Below, piece by piece: positions 41,735 through 50,586 of a stretch of DNA of 64,000 nt; the stretch's first letter is position 1, and each line of letters starts with the position of its first letter. The notes under the pieces were generated by a model. The model searched no databases. It had not been told where the DNA came from and saw nothing but the letters and a program-made list of their open reading frames with translations. Source of the stretch: Kaistella sp. SH40-3 (GTDB taxonomy: Bacteria > Bacteroidota > Bacteroidia > Flavobacteriales > Weeksellaceae). The stretch covers positions 186,001 through 250,000 of the forward strand of contig NZ_JAQYUS010000001.1 in assembly GCF_030686865.1 (NCBI RefSeq), in the 5' to 3' direction. A program made the translations under genes and the position numbers.

Positions 41735-42709
41735 ATGAGTAAACCGATTACGGAATTTATCGAAAAATATTATCTGCATTTTAATTCTGCAGCGTTAGTT
41801 GATGCTTCAAAAGGATATGTTGCGCATTTAAAAGATGGCGGAAAAATGATGATTACTTTGGCTGGAGCAATGTCCACTGCAGAAATCGGAAAAATTTTAG
41901 CCCAAATGATTCGTGAAGATAAAGTTCATATTATTTCTTGTACGGGTGCAAACTTAGAAGAAGATTTAATGAATTTAGTCGCTCATTCTCATTACAAAAG
42001 AGTTCCACATTACCGTGACTTAACTCCACAGGAAGAATGGGATTTGATGGAGAAAGGCTTGAATCGTGTTACTGATACATGTATTCCGGAAGAGGAAGCG
42101 TTCCGTAGATTGCAGGAACATATTGTGAAAATTTGGAAAGATGCTGAAGCAAAAGGCGAGCGATTTTTCCCTCACGAATATATGTACAAAATGATTTTGT
42201 CTGGAGTTTTGGAGCAGTATTATGAAATCCCGAGAGAGAATTCTTGGATGATCGCTGCTGCAGAGAAAAACTTACCTATTGTGGTTCCAGGTTGGGAAGA
42301 TTCTACTATGGGAAATATCTTCTCAAGTTACTGTATCAAAGGTGAATTGAAACCTTCAACTGTAAAATCTGGTATTGAATATATGATGTATTTGGCAGAT
42401 TGGTACCCGAAAAATTCAGGTGGAAAAGGCGTTGGTTTCTTCCAAGTTGGAGGTGGGATCGCAGGTGATTTCCCAATCTGTGTAGTTCCGATGTTGTACC
42501 AAGATATGGAAATGACAGACACGCCGTTCTGGTCTTATTTCTGTCAGATTTCTGATTCAACTACTTCTTACGGTTCTTATTCAGGAGCAGTTCCGAACGA
42601 AAAAATTACGTGGGGAAAACTGGACATCACTACACCGAAATTTATCGTTGAAAGTGACGCAACCATTTGTGCACCGCTAATGTTCTCTTATATCCTAGAG
42701 AATTCTTAA
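41735..42709 (+). CDS. Deoxyhypusine-synthase-family protein
   Basis: A 324-aa protein with the NAD-dependent deoxyhypusine synthase fold: MITLAGAMSTAEIGKILA near 48, HIISCTGANLEEDL near 70, VVPGWEDSTMGNIFSSY near 188, GGKGVGFFQVGGGIAGDFP near 230 and GSYSGAVPNEKITWGKLD near 285, containing the likely catalytic lysine. In eukaryotes and archaea the enzyme modifies eIF5A with spermidine. Bacteria have EF-P instead, and bacterial family members are thought to act in polyamine metabolism. The product here is unproven. Confidence 0.88.
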   Translation: MSKPITEFIEKYYLHFNSAALVDASKGYVAHLKDGGKMMITLAGAMSTAEIGKILAQMIREDKVHIISCTGANLEEDLMNLVAHSHYKRVPHYRDLTPQEEWDLMEKGLNRVTDTCIPEEEAFRRLQEHIVKIWKDAEAKGERFFPHEYMYKMILSGVLEQYYEIPRENSWMIAAAEKNLPIVVPGWEDSTMGNIFSSYCIKGELKPSTVKSGIEYMMYLADWYPKNSGGKGVGFFQVGGGIAGDFPICVVPMLYQDMEMTDTPFWSYFCQISDSTTSYGSYSGAVPNEKITWGKLDITTPKFIVESDATICAPLMFSYILENS

Positions 42710-42733
42710 GAAATTAATTTCTTTGAATAATAT

Positions 42734-42765
42734 AAAGTCGCTCCAAATCTGGAACGACTTTTTTT
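42734..42765 (+). terminator. Terminator of the DHS-family gene
   Basis: AAAGTCG (42734-42740) pairs with CGACTTT (42755-42761), with a CC/GG extension inside, then a T run. Confidence 0.8.
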
Positions 42766-42828
42766 GAATTTATTCTCTCCCAGATTTTAGATTCGAAAAT
42801 ATTTCTAGAAAAAGTCTAACTTTAATCT

Positions 42829-43134
42829 ATGAATGAACTATTCAAAAAACAGGTTTTTGAAATCATTATGATGATTCCGAGCGGTCGGGTGACAAGTTAT
42901 GGTGCGATTGCAAAAGCAGTAGGTTATCCGAATCATGCAAGACATGTTGGGAATGCACTGCGAAACTATGATGAAGAATTTCCGGCACATCGGGTTTGTA
43001 ATGGGTCTGGTAAAATTACGGCAAGTTGCGTTCGTGACTTCGTTGGGAAATTAAAGAAAGAAGGTGTAGAAGTTAGAGAGGGAAAAATTCAGGATTTTAA
43101 AAAAGTGTTTTGGAATCCTTTAGAAGAACTTTAA
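42829..43134 (+). CDS. Alkyltransferase-like (ATL) DNA-lesion-binding protein
   Basis: A 101-aa protein of the MGMT C-terminal domain type. The DNA-binding part is intact (SGRVTSYGAIAKAVGYPNHAR, then HVGNALRNYDEEFP). The acceptor motif P-C-H-R is replaced by PAHR (residues 52-55, alanine in place of cysteine). ATL proteins cannot remove alkyl groups. They bind O6-alkylguanine and hand it to nucleotide-excision repair. A cysteine at residue 57 is not at the acceptor position. Confidence 0.88.
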   Translation: MNELFKKQVFEIIMMIPSGRVTSYGAIAKAVGYPNHARHVGNALRNYDEEFPAHRVCNGSGKITASCVRDFVGKLKKEGVEVREGKIQDFKKVFWNPLEEL

Positions 43135-43145
43135 AAATTCGAAAA

Positions 43146-43181
43146 CAAAAAAGCATTCAAAATAATTTGAATGCTTTTTTG
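43146..43181. terminator. Bidirectional terminator between convergent genes
   Basis: A perfect 16-bp stem (43146-43161 with 43166-43181) with an ATAA loop, and A and T runs inside the stem ends, serving the ATL gene and the DUF3276 gene. Confidence 0.9.
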
Positions 43182-43199
43182 TTTTTTATAGAAATCTAA

Positions 43200-43535
43200 T
43201 TAAATTTCATCGTCAGATTCAATCGTAAACGATTTTGATTTAAAATCTTTGTCGTGCTTTTCAGAAATAACATCTTCTCCTTTTTGGCTAATGATGAAAT
43301 CTGTAGATTCTTTAAACATCTCTTCGAAACTTTTAAAATCTTCTTTATATAAATAAATTTTATGTTTTTCAAAAGATGCTTCTCCATTTTCACCAAAATT
43401 CTTTTTACTTTCGGTAATTGTTAAATAATAATCTCCCGCTTTGGTTTCGCGCACATCAAAGAAATAAGTTCTTCTTCCTGCCTTCAACACCTTTGTAAAA
43501 ATTTCGTTTTCGTGGCGTTCCTTGTAATCACTCAT
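43200..43535 (-). CDS. DUF3276 (PUR-alpha-like) protein
   Basis: A 111-aa protein with the PUR repeat pattern of DUF3276: ENEIFTKVLKAGRRTYFFDVR at residues 9-29, DYYLTITESKK, then KIYLYKEDFKSFEEMF. PUR domains bind single-stranded nucleic acid, and bacterial forms dimerise. The C-terminus is acidic (FTIESDDEI). Confidence 0.9.
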   Translation of the reverse strand: MSDYKERHENEIFTKVLKAGRRTYFFDVRETKAGDYYLTITESKKNFGENGEASFEKHKIYLYKEDFKSFEEMFKESTDFIISQKGEDVISEKHDKDFKSKSFTIESDDEI

Positions 43536-43647
43536 TGTTTGCTATTTTTCAAATCTTGTTAACAAATATAAAAGATTTCTTTTAACTGAGAAATTTATTT
43601 TAAAATATTTATACAAAAATATGATTTATTGGTAATGATTCCGACTA

Positions 43648-45309
43648 TTAATTCAGATTATCATTTTCTATTGGCGTAAGATTCAATATTTTATCCGCAC
43701 GTTTTGCACTACTTTCCCGATGTGTAATAATGATTGAGGTACAGTTCTGAATCTCATTCTCAATATTCTGAAGGATATTTTCTTCGGTTTCGGTATCTAA
43801 AGCCGATAACGAATCATCGAAAATTAAAATGGAAGGCTCTTTAATCAAAGCGCGTGCGATACAAATCCTTTGTTTTTGACCACCAGAAAGCATAACTCCA
43901 CGTTCGCCAACTAGTGTTTTGTATTGGTTTTTGAACTCTACAATGTTTTTATGAACATCTGCTTTCTTCGCATATTCAACTACCAAATCATGTGATGGTT
44001 TATCAATCGCAAAACCAATATTATTTTCGATGGTATCTGAAAAAAGGAAACTTTCCTGTGGAATATATCCGATGAATTTTCGATAATTTTCTAGGTTATG
44101 GTCTTTTAGATTTTTTCCATCAATTAAAATTTCTCCTTCAGTTGGATCGATTAAACGGCAAAGTAAAAGGGCAATGGTAGATTTTCCACTTCCGGTTTTT
44201 CCCATAATTGCTAAGGATTTCCCAGCTTCAATTGTAAAACTTAAATTATTGAGTGCTTTAATTCCGGTGTTCGGATAAACATATGATACGTTTCTAAATT
44301 CGATATCTCCTTTAATGGGATAAATCTCATTTTTGGTATTAATGATATCGGTTTTCATATCCAGAAACTCATTAATTCTAGCCATTGATGCCTCTGCTCT
44401 TTGATTGACTGAAGTTACCCAACCCACCATTGAAAAAGGGAAAATCAAAATATTAATATATAAAAAGAAATCTGCAATCTTACCGACGGAGAGCTCGTTC
44501 GCCATATATTTTTGCCCGCCAATTAAGAGAATAACCACATTTAATAGACCAATAACAAATAGAATAATGGTAAAAAAATATGCCTCTGTTTTTGCAAGAT
44601 CTAATGATTTATCCTGATAATCTTTTACTTTCGTTCCGTAACTTTTTTCGATGTAACTTTCTTTTGCAAAAAATTTAACCACCCGAATTCCAGAGAAACT
44701 GTCTTGTACAAAAGTAGAAATCGCAGACTGGCTTTTCTGCATTATTTTCGATTTCTTATTGATGATCGAACTTACTTTATAAATGAGGAAAGAAAGAATC
44801 GGCAACGGAAGCAGCGACCAAAGTGTCATCGCAACGTTGGTGTTGAGCATATAAATACTCGTAATGATGAGTAAGACCAACAAATTGGCAACATACATAA
44901 CGCCAGGACCAAGATACATTCTAACCGCAACTACGTCTTCACTTAAACGATTCATCAAGTCACCGATGGTGGTTTTCTTAAAGTCCGTTAATGATAATTC
45001 CTGATAATGATTATAAATTTTATTTTTCAATTCGTACTCAATTCTTCGGGAAGAAACGATGATGGTTTGGCGCATCATAAAGGTAAAGAATCCTGTTAAT
45101 AGCGAAGATCCAACAATAATCCCGACATAAATTAAAACCTGTTTATTGAAACCCAGATTAGTGGTTTTTGAGATTTCATCAATTGATTTACCAACGAATT
45201 GAACTTTGAAAATATTGAAAAAATTGCTGGCAACAATGAATAAAAACCCATAAAACAACAGGTTTCTATGTTTCCAGAAATAGGGATTAAGTGTTTTAAG
45301 TGCGTTCAT
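43648..45309 (-). CDS. ABC transporter, fused permease and ATPase
   Basis: About 553 aa from ATG 45309 (MNALKTLNPYFWKHR); an upstream start at 45441 adds 44 residues that do not match the family. A six-helix exporter domain covers about residues 15-290. The ATPase domain has Walker A GKTGSGKST, Q-loop IGYIPQESFLFSDT, signature LSGGQKQR, Walker B ILIFDD and switch ITHRES (the usual histidine is present). It is a half-transporter that should dimerise, of the MsbA-like lipid or multidrug exporter type. The substrate is unknown. Confidence 0.92.
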   Translation of the reverse strand: MNALKTLNPYFWKHRNLLFYGFLFIVASNFFNIFKVQFVGKSIDEISKTTNLGFNKQVLIYVGIIVGSSLLTGFFTFMMRQTIIVSSRRIEYELKNKIYNHYQELSLTDFKKTTIGDLMNRLSEDVVAVRMYLGPGVMYVANLLVLLIITSIYMLNTNVAMTLWSLLPLPILSFLIYKVSSIINKKSKIMQKSQSAISTFVQDSFSGIRVVKFFAKESYIEKSYGTKVKDYQDKSLDLAKTEAYFFTIILFVIGLLNVVILLIGGQKYMANELSVGKIADFFLYINILIFPFSMVGWVTSVNQRAEASMARINEFLDMKTDIINTKNEIYPIKGDIEFRNVSYVYPNTGIKALNNLSFTIEAGKSLAIMGKTGSGKSTIALLLCRLIDPTEGEILIDGKNLKDHNLENYRKFIGYIPQESFLFSDTIENNIGFAIDKPSHDLVVEYAKKADVHKNIVEFKNQYKTLVGERGVMLSGGQKQRICIARALIKEPSILIFDDSLSALDTETEENILQNIENEIQNCTSIIITHRESSAKRADKILNLTPIENDNLN

Positions 45310-45480
45310 AAATATCGATCGGTTTTCAACAGTTTGATTGCTTATAAACCGTTGCAAAAGTAAGAAATTGAAAATTGATTTTGTTTTTAATTTGCAATCA
45401 TTGAGCATTCCAATAATTGATGTCGGCGAATACTTTAACATAAGTTATGCCTTTTAAGTTTCCACTTCAGACAAATTTAT

Positions 45481-45488
45481 TATCTTTG
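45481..45488 (+). promoter_or_regulatory. Probable nusB -7 element
   Basis: TATCTTTG fits TAnnTTTG, 21 nt before the nusB start. The upstream TTTG is not clear. Confidence 0.55.
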
Positions 45489-45509
45489 CACGCATAAAAG
45501 CTCTTTGAA

Positions 45510-46415
45510 ATGTTAGGAAGAAGACAAATCCGCGAAAAGGTAGTAGAATCGCTGTATTCATATTACCAAAACCCTATTAAATTCGATATACTAGAGAAGA
45601 ATATGTTCTCAGAAATCGATAAAATCTATCATCTTTACATTTACCAACTTAATTTTTTGGTGGCTCTGAAAGATTTAGCAGAAAGACAAATCGAAATCGG
45701 TAAGAATAAATACATTCAAACTGATAAAGAAATCAATCCTAACCAAAAATTCATCAACAATCAAATATTAATCAAACTAGAAGAAAATGAGGAGCGCCTT
45801 TCATTTACTTCTAAAAATCAGGATTTAAAATGGGATTTGTATGATGACTTGTTAGTGAAAACGTTTCAGAGAATGTCGGCTGGTAAGAGATATCAAGATT
45901 TCATGAAAGAAGAAGGCCATTCCTTCGAAGCAGACCAAAAATTTATCGGTAAACTCTTTTTAAGATATATCGCTGAAAACGAAGATTTTCACGAACATCT
46001 GGAAGAAAAAGAATTGAGTTGGGCTGATGATTTTCATATCTCCAATTCGATGATTCAAAAGACCATCGGTTTCTTTAAAGAAAATCAACCGAGTCACACT
46101 TTAATTAAAATGATTAAAGATGAAGAAGACCGCGAATTTGCCCGTAAACTTTTAAAAGAATCCCTAAATCACTGGGATGAAAACGAGAAAAAACTGGAAG
46201 GCCGATTAGACAACTGGGATCTAGACCGTGTTGCTTTAATTGATAAAATCATTTTGATTGCCGCTATTTCAGAACTTGATTATTTCCCATTAACTCCTGC
46301 CCGAGTTATTATTAATGAATATATCGAGATCGCTAAAGTATTTTCTACGGATCGTTCCAACATCTTCATCAATGGGATTTTAGATAAATACACCAAAGAT
46401 TTAAATAGAAGTTAA
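45510..46415 (+). CDS. nusB: Transcription antitermination factor NusB
   Basis: A 301-aa protein, about twice the length of enterobacterial NusB but usual for Flavobacteriia. It begins MLGRRQIREKVVESLYSYYQ. The conserved NusB core lies at the C-terminus (DRVALIDKIILIAAISELDYF, then VIINEYIEIAKVFSTDRS and FINGILDKY). The middle is an added helical domain. NusB with NusE prevents premature termination in rRNA operons. Confidence 0.94.
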   Translation: MLGRRQIREKVVESLYSYYQNPIKFDILEKNMFSEIDKIYHLYIYQLNFLVALKDLAERQIEIGKNKYIQTDKEINPNQKFINNQILIKLEENEERLSFTSKNQDLKWDLYDDLLVKTFQRMSAGKRYQDFMKEEGHSFEADQKFIGKLFLRYIAENEDFHEHLEEKELSWADDFHISNSMIQKTIGFFKENQPSHTLIKMIKDEEDREFARKLLKESLNHWDENEKKLEGRLDNWDLDRVALIDKIILIAAISELDYFPLTPARVIINEYIEIAKVFSTDRSNIFINGILDKYTKDLNRS

Positions 46416-46503
46416 TATGAAATCGCCTTTTACAAATTTGGAAACAAAACATCAATAAAGATTGGCGATACCATATGAACTTTAAAAAAATAAATATGTA
46501 CCT

Positions 46504-46989
46504 ATGAAAAATTTTATTAAAATAGCACCAATCGTAGTTGCTTTAACTTTAGTAAGTTGTAAAAAAGACCAGACTGCAGATCAACTTGTAACCGAGCAAG
46601 AAACTGCTCAACCTGCTCCTGAAGTACCAGTAGTTGAATCAAACGAGGATCTATTGAAAGAAGCGCAGTCGAAACCATTAACAACGATCGCTTTATCTGA
46701 AGCACAGTTTGATTTCGGTAAAATTAAAAAAGGGGATCACAAAGAACATACTTATGAAATTACCAATATGGGCAAAAATCCATTAATTATTTCTCAAGTA
46801 AAACCAGGTTGTGGCTGCACGGTTCCTGACTATACCAAAGAACCAATTCTTCCAGGAAAAAAAGGGAAAATTACTTTAAAATTTGATTCTTCAAGTTTTG
46901 ATGGAATGGTATATAAACAAGCAGAAGTGTACGCAAATGTTGAGAAAGCACCAATTATGCTTACCTTCTCGGCAGATATTCAACCTTAA
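46504..46989 (+). CDS. DUF1573 lipoprotein
   Basis: A 161-aa lipoprotein: the lipobox LTLVSC puts the acylated cysteine at residue 19, followed by a flexible region rich in glutamate, glutamine and proline (about 20-60). A DUF1573 immunoglobulin-like domain follows (FDFGKIKKGDHKEHTYEITNMG, then GCGCTVPDYTKEPILPGKKG). The role of the domain is unknown; similar domains are common in Bacteroidota envelopes. It precedes yajC by 18 nt. Confidence 0.88.
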   Translation: MKNFIKIAPIVVALTLVSCKKDQTADQLVTEQETAQPAPEVPVVESNEDLLKEAQSKPLTTIALSEAQFDFGKIKKGDHKEHTYEITNMGKNPLIISQVKPGCGCTVPDYTKEPILPGKKGKITLKFDSSSFDGMVYKQAEVYANVEKAPIMLTFSADIQP

Positions 46990-47007
46990 TTAAATTAAAC
47001 TTAAATA

Positions 47008-47334
47008 ATGATATCAATATTTTTACAAGCACCAGCAGCGGAAGGCACAATGACTCCAACTTTGGTTATGATGGGCTTAATGTTCGTCGGATTTTATTTT
47101 CTGATGATTCGTCCACAAATGAAAAAATCAAAACAGGAAAAAAACTTTCAATCTGAATTGAAAGTAGGAAGCAGAGTGGTAACCACATCTGGATTGCACG
47201 GTAGAATTGCCCAAATACAAGAAGATGGTGTGGTAATCGAAACCCTTTCTGGGAAATTAAAATTTGAAAAAGCAGCGATTTCAAGAGAATTTACCCAACA
47301 GCGTTTTCCTAACAACTCAGACGAAACGAAATAA
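47008..47334 (+). CDS. yajC: Preprotein translocase subunit YajC
   Basis: A 108-aa protein with one N-terminal membrane helix (about residues 15-33, TLVMMGLMFVGFYFLMI) followed by the family phrase RPQMKKSKQEKNF, then LKVGSRVVTTSGLHGRIAQI. YajC associates with SecDF in the Sec complex. Length is normal. Confidence 0.95.
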   Translation: MISIFLQAPAAEGTMTPTLVMMGLMFVGFYFLMIRPQMKKSKQEKNFQSELKVGSRVVTTSGLHGRIAQIQEDGVVIETLSGKLKFEKAAISREFTQQRFPNNSDETK

Positions 47335-47357
47335 TATTTTCGAAAGAACTATTTATA

Positions 47358-47384
47358 AAGCAATCTCAATGAGGTTGCTTTTTT
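47358..47384 (+). terminator. yajC terminator
   Basis: AAGCAA pairs with TTGCTT across an inner CTC/GAG (47358-47380), then T residues. Confidence 0.75.
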
Positions 47385-47395
47385 GTTTGTACTCC

Positions 47396-47431
47396 TAAAA
47401 AAAGTTTACTGAAACGAGTTCAGTAAACTTT
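47396..47431 (-). terminator. Terminator of the AspT-type transporter gene
   Basis: A perfect 13-bp stem (47401-47413 with 47419-47431), followed on the minus strand by seven T. Confidence 0.85.
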
Positions 47432-47476
47432 AATATAAATGTAAGGAATTAAAATAAAACCAATAATGCCTTCAAT

Positions 47477-49165
47477 TTAGCTAAAGAATAAAATCAGTAA
47501 ACTCGCAACAAAGATCCTGAATATCGTTACCAAAGGATAAACCTGTGCATAGGTTTGAATCGGAATATCAGAATCTAAATAGTTTGTACTAAACGAAAGT
47601 GCTGCCGGATCCGTATAACTTCCGCTCATAATTCCGACCAATTGCAGGTAATTAATTTTCATAATGAAGCGTCCAATAACAACCATTAAAATTAATGGTA
47701 TAAATGTAATCGCACAGCCATATAATAACCAAAGCCATCCATTATATTGAATGAAATTATTGTAAAAGCCATCGCCTGCGTGAATCCCAACTGCGGCGAA
47801 GAACAGGCAAATCCCTAAATCTTTCATAAAATAGGTTGCGCCAGTATTAATATATGAATGGATAAACGCAATCCCACCATAGCGCGAAATTAATAATGCG
47901 ACAATCAAAGGCCCAGCGGCAAATCCTAATTTAATTGGTACGGGTAAACTCGGAATGGCAATCGGGATTGATCCTAAAATTACACCCAATAATAATCCAC
48001 CAAACAAAGAAAGGAAATCGGGTTCTAAAAGTTTCTTTTCGGAATTTCCAATAATTTCTCCTACTTCCTCAATGGCTTCTGCAGAACCGATGACCCGCAA
48101 TTTATCTCCATAAAATAATTCCAGTGACGGTCTCGGTAAAATTTCTTTACCGGCGCGAAAAACTCTCGTTACCTTTAAATCAAACGTATTGTAAAGATCT
48201 AATTCTGAAAGTTTTTTATGAATAACATTTGCATTGGTCACAAAAATATTTTTCTTTAGAATTTGTTTATCGGATTCAATGAATAAATCAGAAGATGGTC
48301 GCCCTACCGTTGCAATGAAATCGTCTAAATCTTTCTCTAAACCTACTAACATCAAAACATCACGATCTCGCAATTCAGTATCCAACATTGGAGATTTTAC
48401 CGCAACTGATCCACTATGTTTCAACCGTGAAACCACAACTTCTCTTCCGAAATCTGCGATGGTTTGTTTTAATGTTTTACCAAAATAGTCAGGATTTGTA
48501 ATTCGAACTTTTTTATGAACCAAAGGAAGTTCGCGGTTAATTTTTGATTTCCGGAATTTCTTCATTTCTTCATCTGGATTGATTTTCAAAAGCAATTTCG
48601 AAATGATAATAGTTGCGATAATACCAAAAACTCCGAGTGGATAAGTTATGGCATAACCAATGGTGGGGTCATTAAATTTTTTATCAGGAAATGAATTGGT
48701 TATTTCTTCAATGGTGTTTTTAGCAGCTCCTAAACCCGGCGTATTGGTCACAGAACCACTCATGATTCCAACTAAATCTTCAATTTTGAGACCGGTGAAA
48801 TAAAAAAGTCCGACCGTAATAACTCCGCCCAAAAGCACAGTGGAAACTGCCAGAATATTAAACTTTAAACCTTCATTCCGAAAGGAGGAAAAAAAGGATG
48901 GTCCAACTTGTAAACCGATCCCGTAAACGAAAAGTATTAAACCAAAATCACGAATAAAATCTAAAATACCAGGTTGAATTCTATAACCCAGATGCCCCAA
49001 AATTAAACCTGTAAACATGACAGCAGAAACACCAAAAGTAATTTTCCCCATCTTGAGTCTTCCAAAAAAAACACCCGTTCCAATAGCGAGCATTATGGCA
49101 ACAATAGATTGCGTTACAGAAGGAACTTCGCCAGGTAATAAAAGTAATTTTAACCAATCAAACAT
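47477..49165 (-). CDS. AspT/YidE-type putative transporter
   Basis: A 562-aa inner-membrane protein with the two-half layout of the AspT/YidE/YbjL family. Membrane halves cover about 1-190 and 375-562, each with a conserved loop (GIMSGSVTNTPGLGAA near 133 and GIMSGSYTDPAALSF near 520). Two TrkA-C-like cytoplasmic domains lie between at about 215-370 (VLMLVGLEKDLDDF and DKLRVIGSAEAIEEV). AspT exchanges aspartate for alanine. The substrate of this protein is unknown. Confidence 0.88.
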   Translation of the reverse strand: MFDWLKLLLLPGEVPSVTQSIVAIMLAIGTGVFFGRLKMGKITFGVSAVMFTGLILGHLGYRIQPGILDFIRDFGLILFVYGIGLQVGPSFFSSFRNEGLKFNILAVSTVLLGGVITVGLFYFTGLKIEDLVGIMSGSVTNTPGLGAAKNTIEEITNSFPDKKFNDPTIGYAITYPLGVFGIIATIIISKLLLKINPDEEMKKFRKSKINRELPLVHKKVRITNPDYFGKTLKQTIADFGREVVVSRLKHSGSVAVKSPMLDTELRDRDVLMLVGLEKDLDDFIATVGRPSSDLFIESDKQILKKNIFVTNANVIHKKLSELDLYNTFDLKVTRVFRAGKEILPRPSLELFYGDKLRVIGSAEAIEEVGEIIGNSEKKLLEPDFLSLFGGLLLGVILGSIPIAIPSLPVPIKLGFAAGPLIVALLISRYGGIAFIHSYINTGATYFMKDLGICLFFAAVGIHAGDGFYNNFIQYNGWLWLLYGCAITFIPLILMVVIGRFIMKINYLQLVGIMSGSYTDPAALSFSTNYLDSDIPIQTYAQVYPLVTIFRIFVASLLILFFS

Positions 49166-49250
49166 CTTCTCTATTTTTTTATTTTCACGTAAAAATAAGA
49201 TTAATAATCATCAATAGAGAATCGAACATAATGAAATGTATCACATTACA

Positions 49251-50525
49251 TTACTTGACTTGTAAATTATTCATCAAACGAATTCCAATACTGCAGCGTA
49301 AACATTCTTTTTTCTGGCAGTAATTGCGATAGTGAAAAAGTAGTGATTGCGTTTCAAGCGCATTTTTGGGTTTCACCTGTAAAGATTTCCATTGATTGAT
49401 AATCGTATTTTTCTCTGGCGAAATATGCTGGTATAAAGTCAGAATTTCATCGGGAATATTCTCGTCGGTATTTTTATGGTAAGTATATTTTAAAGGCAGA
49501 ACAGCATTAATTAAAACCAACTCTATGAAATCTTTAGTTAAAGTTTTTTCGCCGTGAACGGATGATATTTTTCCAAAATTAAATCGATTATCCCAATATT
49601 CGCTGGCTTTTACCTTATTAAAAATGTCGTGAATTTGATCAATATTCTTTGCATTAATAAGTTTCGAAAATAGATTCTGGTTTTGATGATATAAAGATGC
49701 TAATTGGGAAAGCCGAATCGTTGGAAAGTTCGGCGGTCGCAGTTTTGAAAACTTGGGATGAATATAAAATTCTGGAAGAGCATATTTTATTTTTAAAAAT
49801 TCAAATTCCCGCTTCCAGATTTTGGTTTGTTCATCAGTTAGATTTGCGAGCCAGCCACAGATTCCGAAAAACAGCGCTTCTAATTGTGTTTGGTTTTGAC
49901 GAATTTTATTGAAAACGGAATAGTCAATACTTTCCGCCAACTGTTTGAAAATAAGCGCGTTTACTTTTAATCCGAATGCATAGGCGAGTTGCTGAAATAA
50001 AACTGCTTCGTAATTATTTTGATAAAGTTTAAGCGATTCTTCAATTTCGATTGATTTTTCATCTAACTTTTGCAGCAGATTTTCTTCATGAAAATTAACG
50101 GGGAGATCGTTAGGATTAAAAATTTTTTCGCAGGGAATAAATTGAGTTTCCTGAAGTAAAATTTCATATTTTGAAAGAATGTTTTCATCGATATAATCTT
50201 TCAGTTCTAAAGTTGGAATATTCTTGTATGTAAATTCTTCTATTTCAACATCATGAATGAAAACCACATGAGCAATAATGTTTTCAAACTCAGGATTCCC
50301 AGAATGTTTATGAAAAATCCAGTCAGATGATTTTACATGAAGTTCAATATTTCCAACCAAAGTCAAACCTTTGATTTTTATTTTGCCAAATAGGAAATCT
50401 GGTCCGGAGTCGAAATTCCATCTGCCGAAATCAAGAATCTCTAGGTCATTTCCATCCACATCTTTGAAATCAAAACTTTTAAAAATTTTGAAATTCCATA
50501 GATATTGAAGCAACTTTTCATTCAC
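49251..50525 (-). CDS. DUF2851 family protein
   Basis: About 424 aa read from GTG 50525, which gives the usual family start (V/M-NEKLLQYLWNFKIF); an ATG at 50555 would add ten residues. DUF2851 phrases are visible: LEILDFGRWNFDSGPDFLFGK near 35, GNIELHVKSSDWIFHKH near 60, and ENIIAHVVFIHD. The C-terminus has four cysteines (CQKKECLRCSIG plus an earlier one), probably a metal site. The function is unknown. Confidence 0.85.
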   Translation of the reverse strand: MNEKLLQYLWNFKIFKSFDFKDVDGNDLEILDFGRWNFDSGPDFLFGKIKIKGLTLVGNIELHVKSSDWIFHKHSGNPEFENIIAHVVFIHDVEIEEFTYKNIPTLELKDYIDENILSKYEILLQETQFIPCEKIFNPNDLPVNFHEENLLQKLDEKSIEIEESLKLYQNNYEAVLFQQLAYAFGLKVNALIFKQLAESIDYSVFNKIRQNQTQLEALFFGICGWLANLTDEQTKIWKREFEFLKIKYALPEFYIHPKFSKLRPPNFPTIRLSQLASLYHQNQNLFSKLINAKNIDQIHDIFNKVKASEYWDNRFNFGKISSVHGEKTLTKDFIELVLINAVLPLKYTYHKNTDENIPDEILTLYQHISPEKNTIINQWKSLQVKPKNALETQSLLFHYRNYCQKKECLRCSIGIRLMNNLQVK

Positions 50526-50586
50526 GGTCAGAACTCTTTGATTACAAAGTAACAAAGCAAATTCTGATTAGGAAAGAGTGAAAAGA

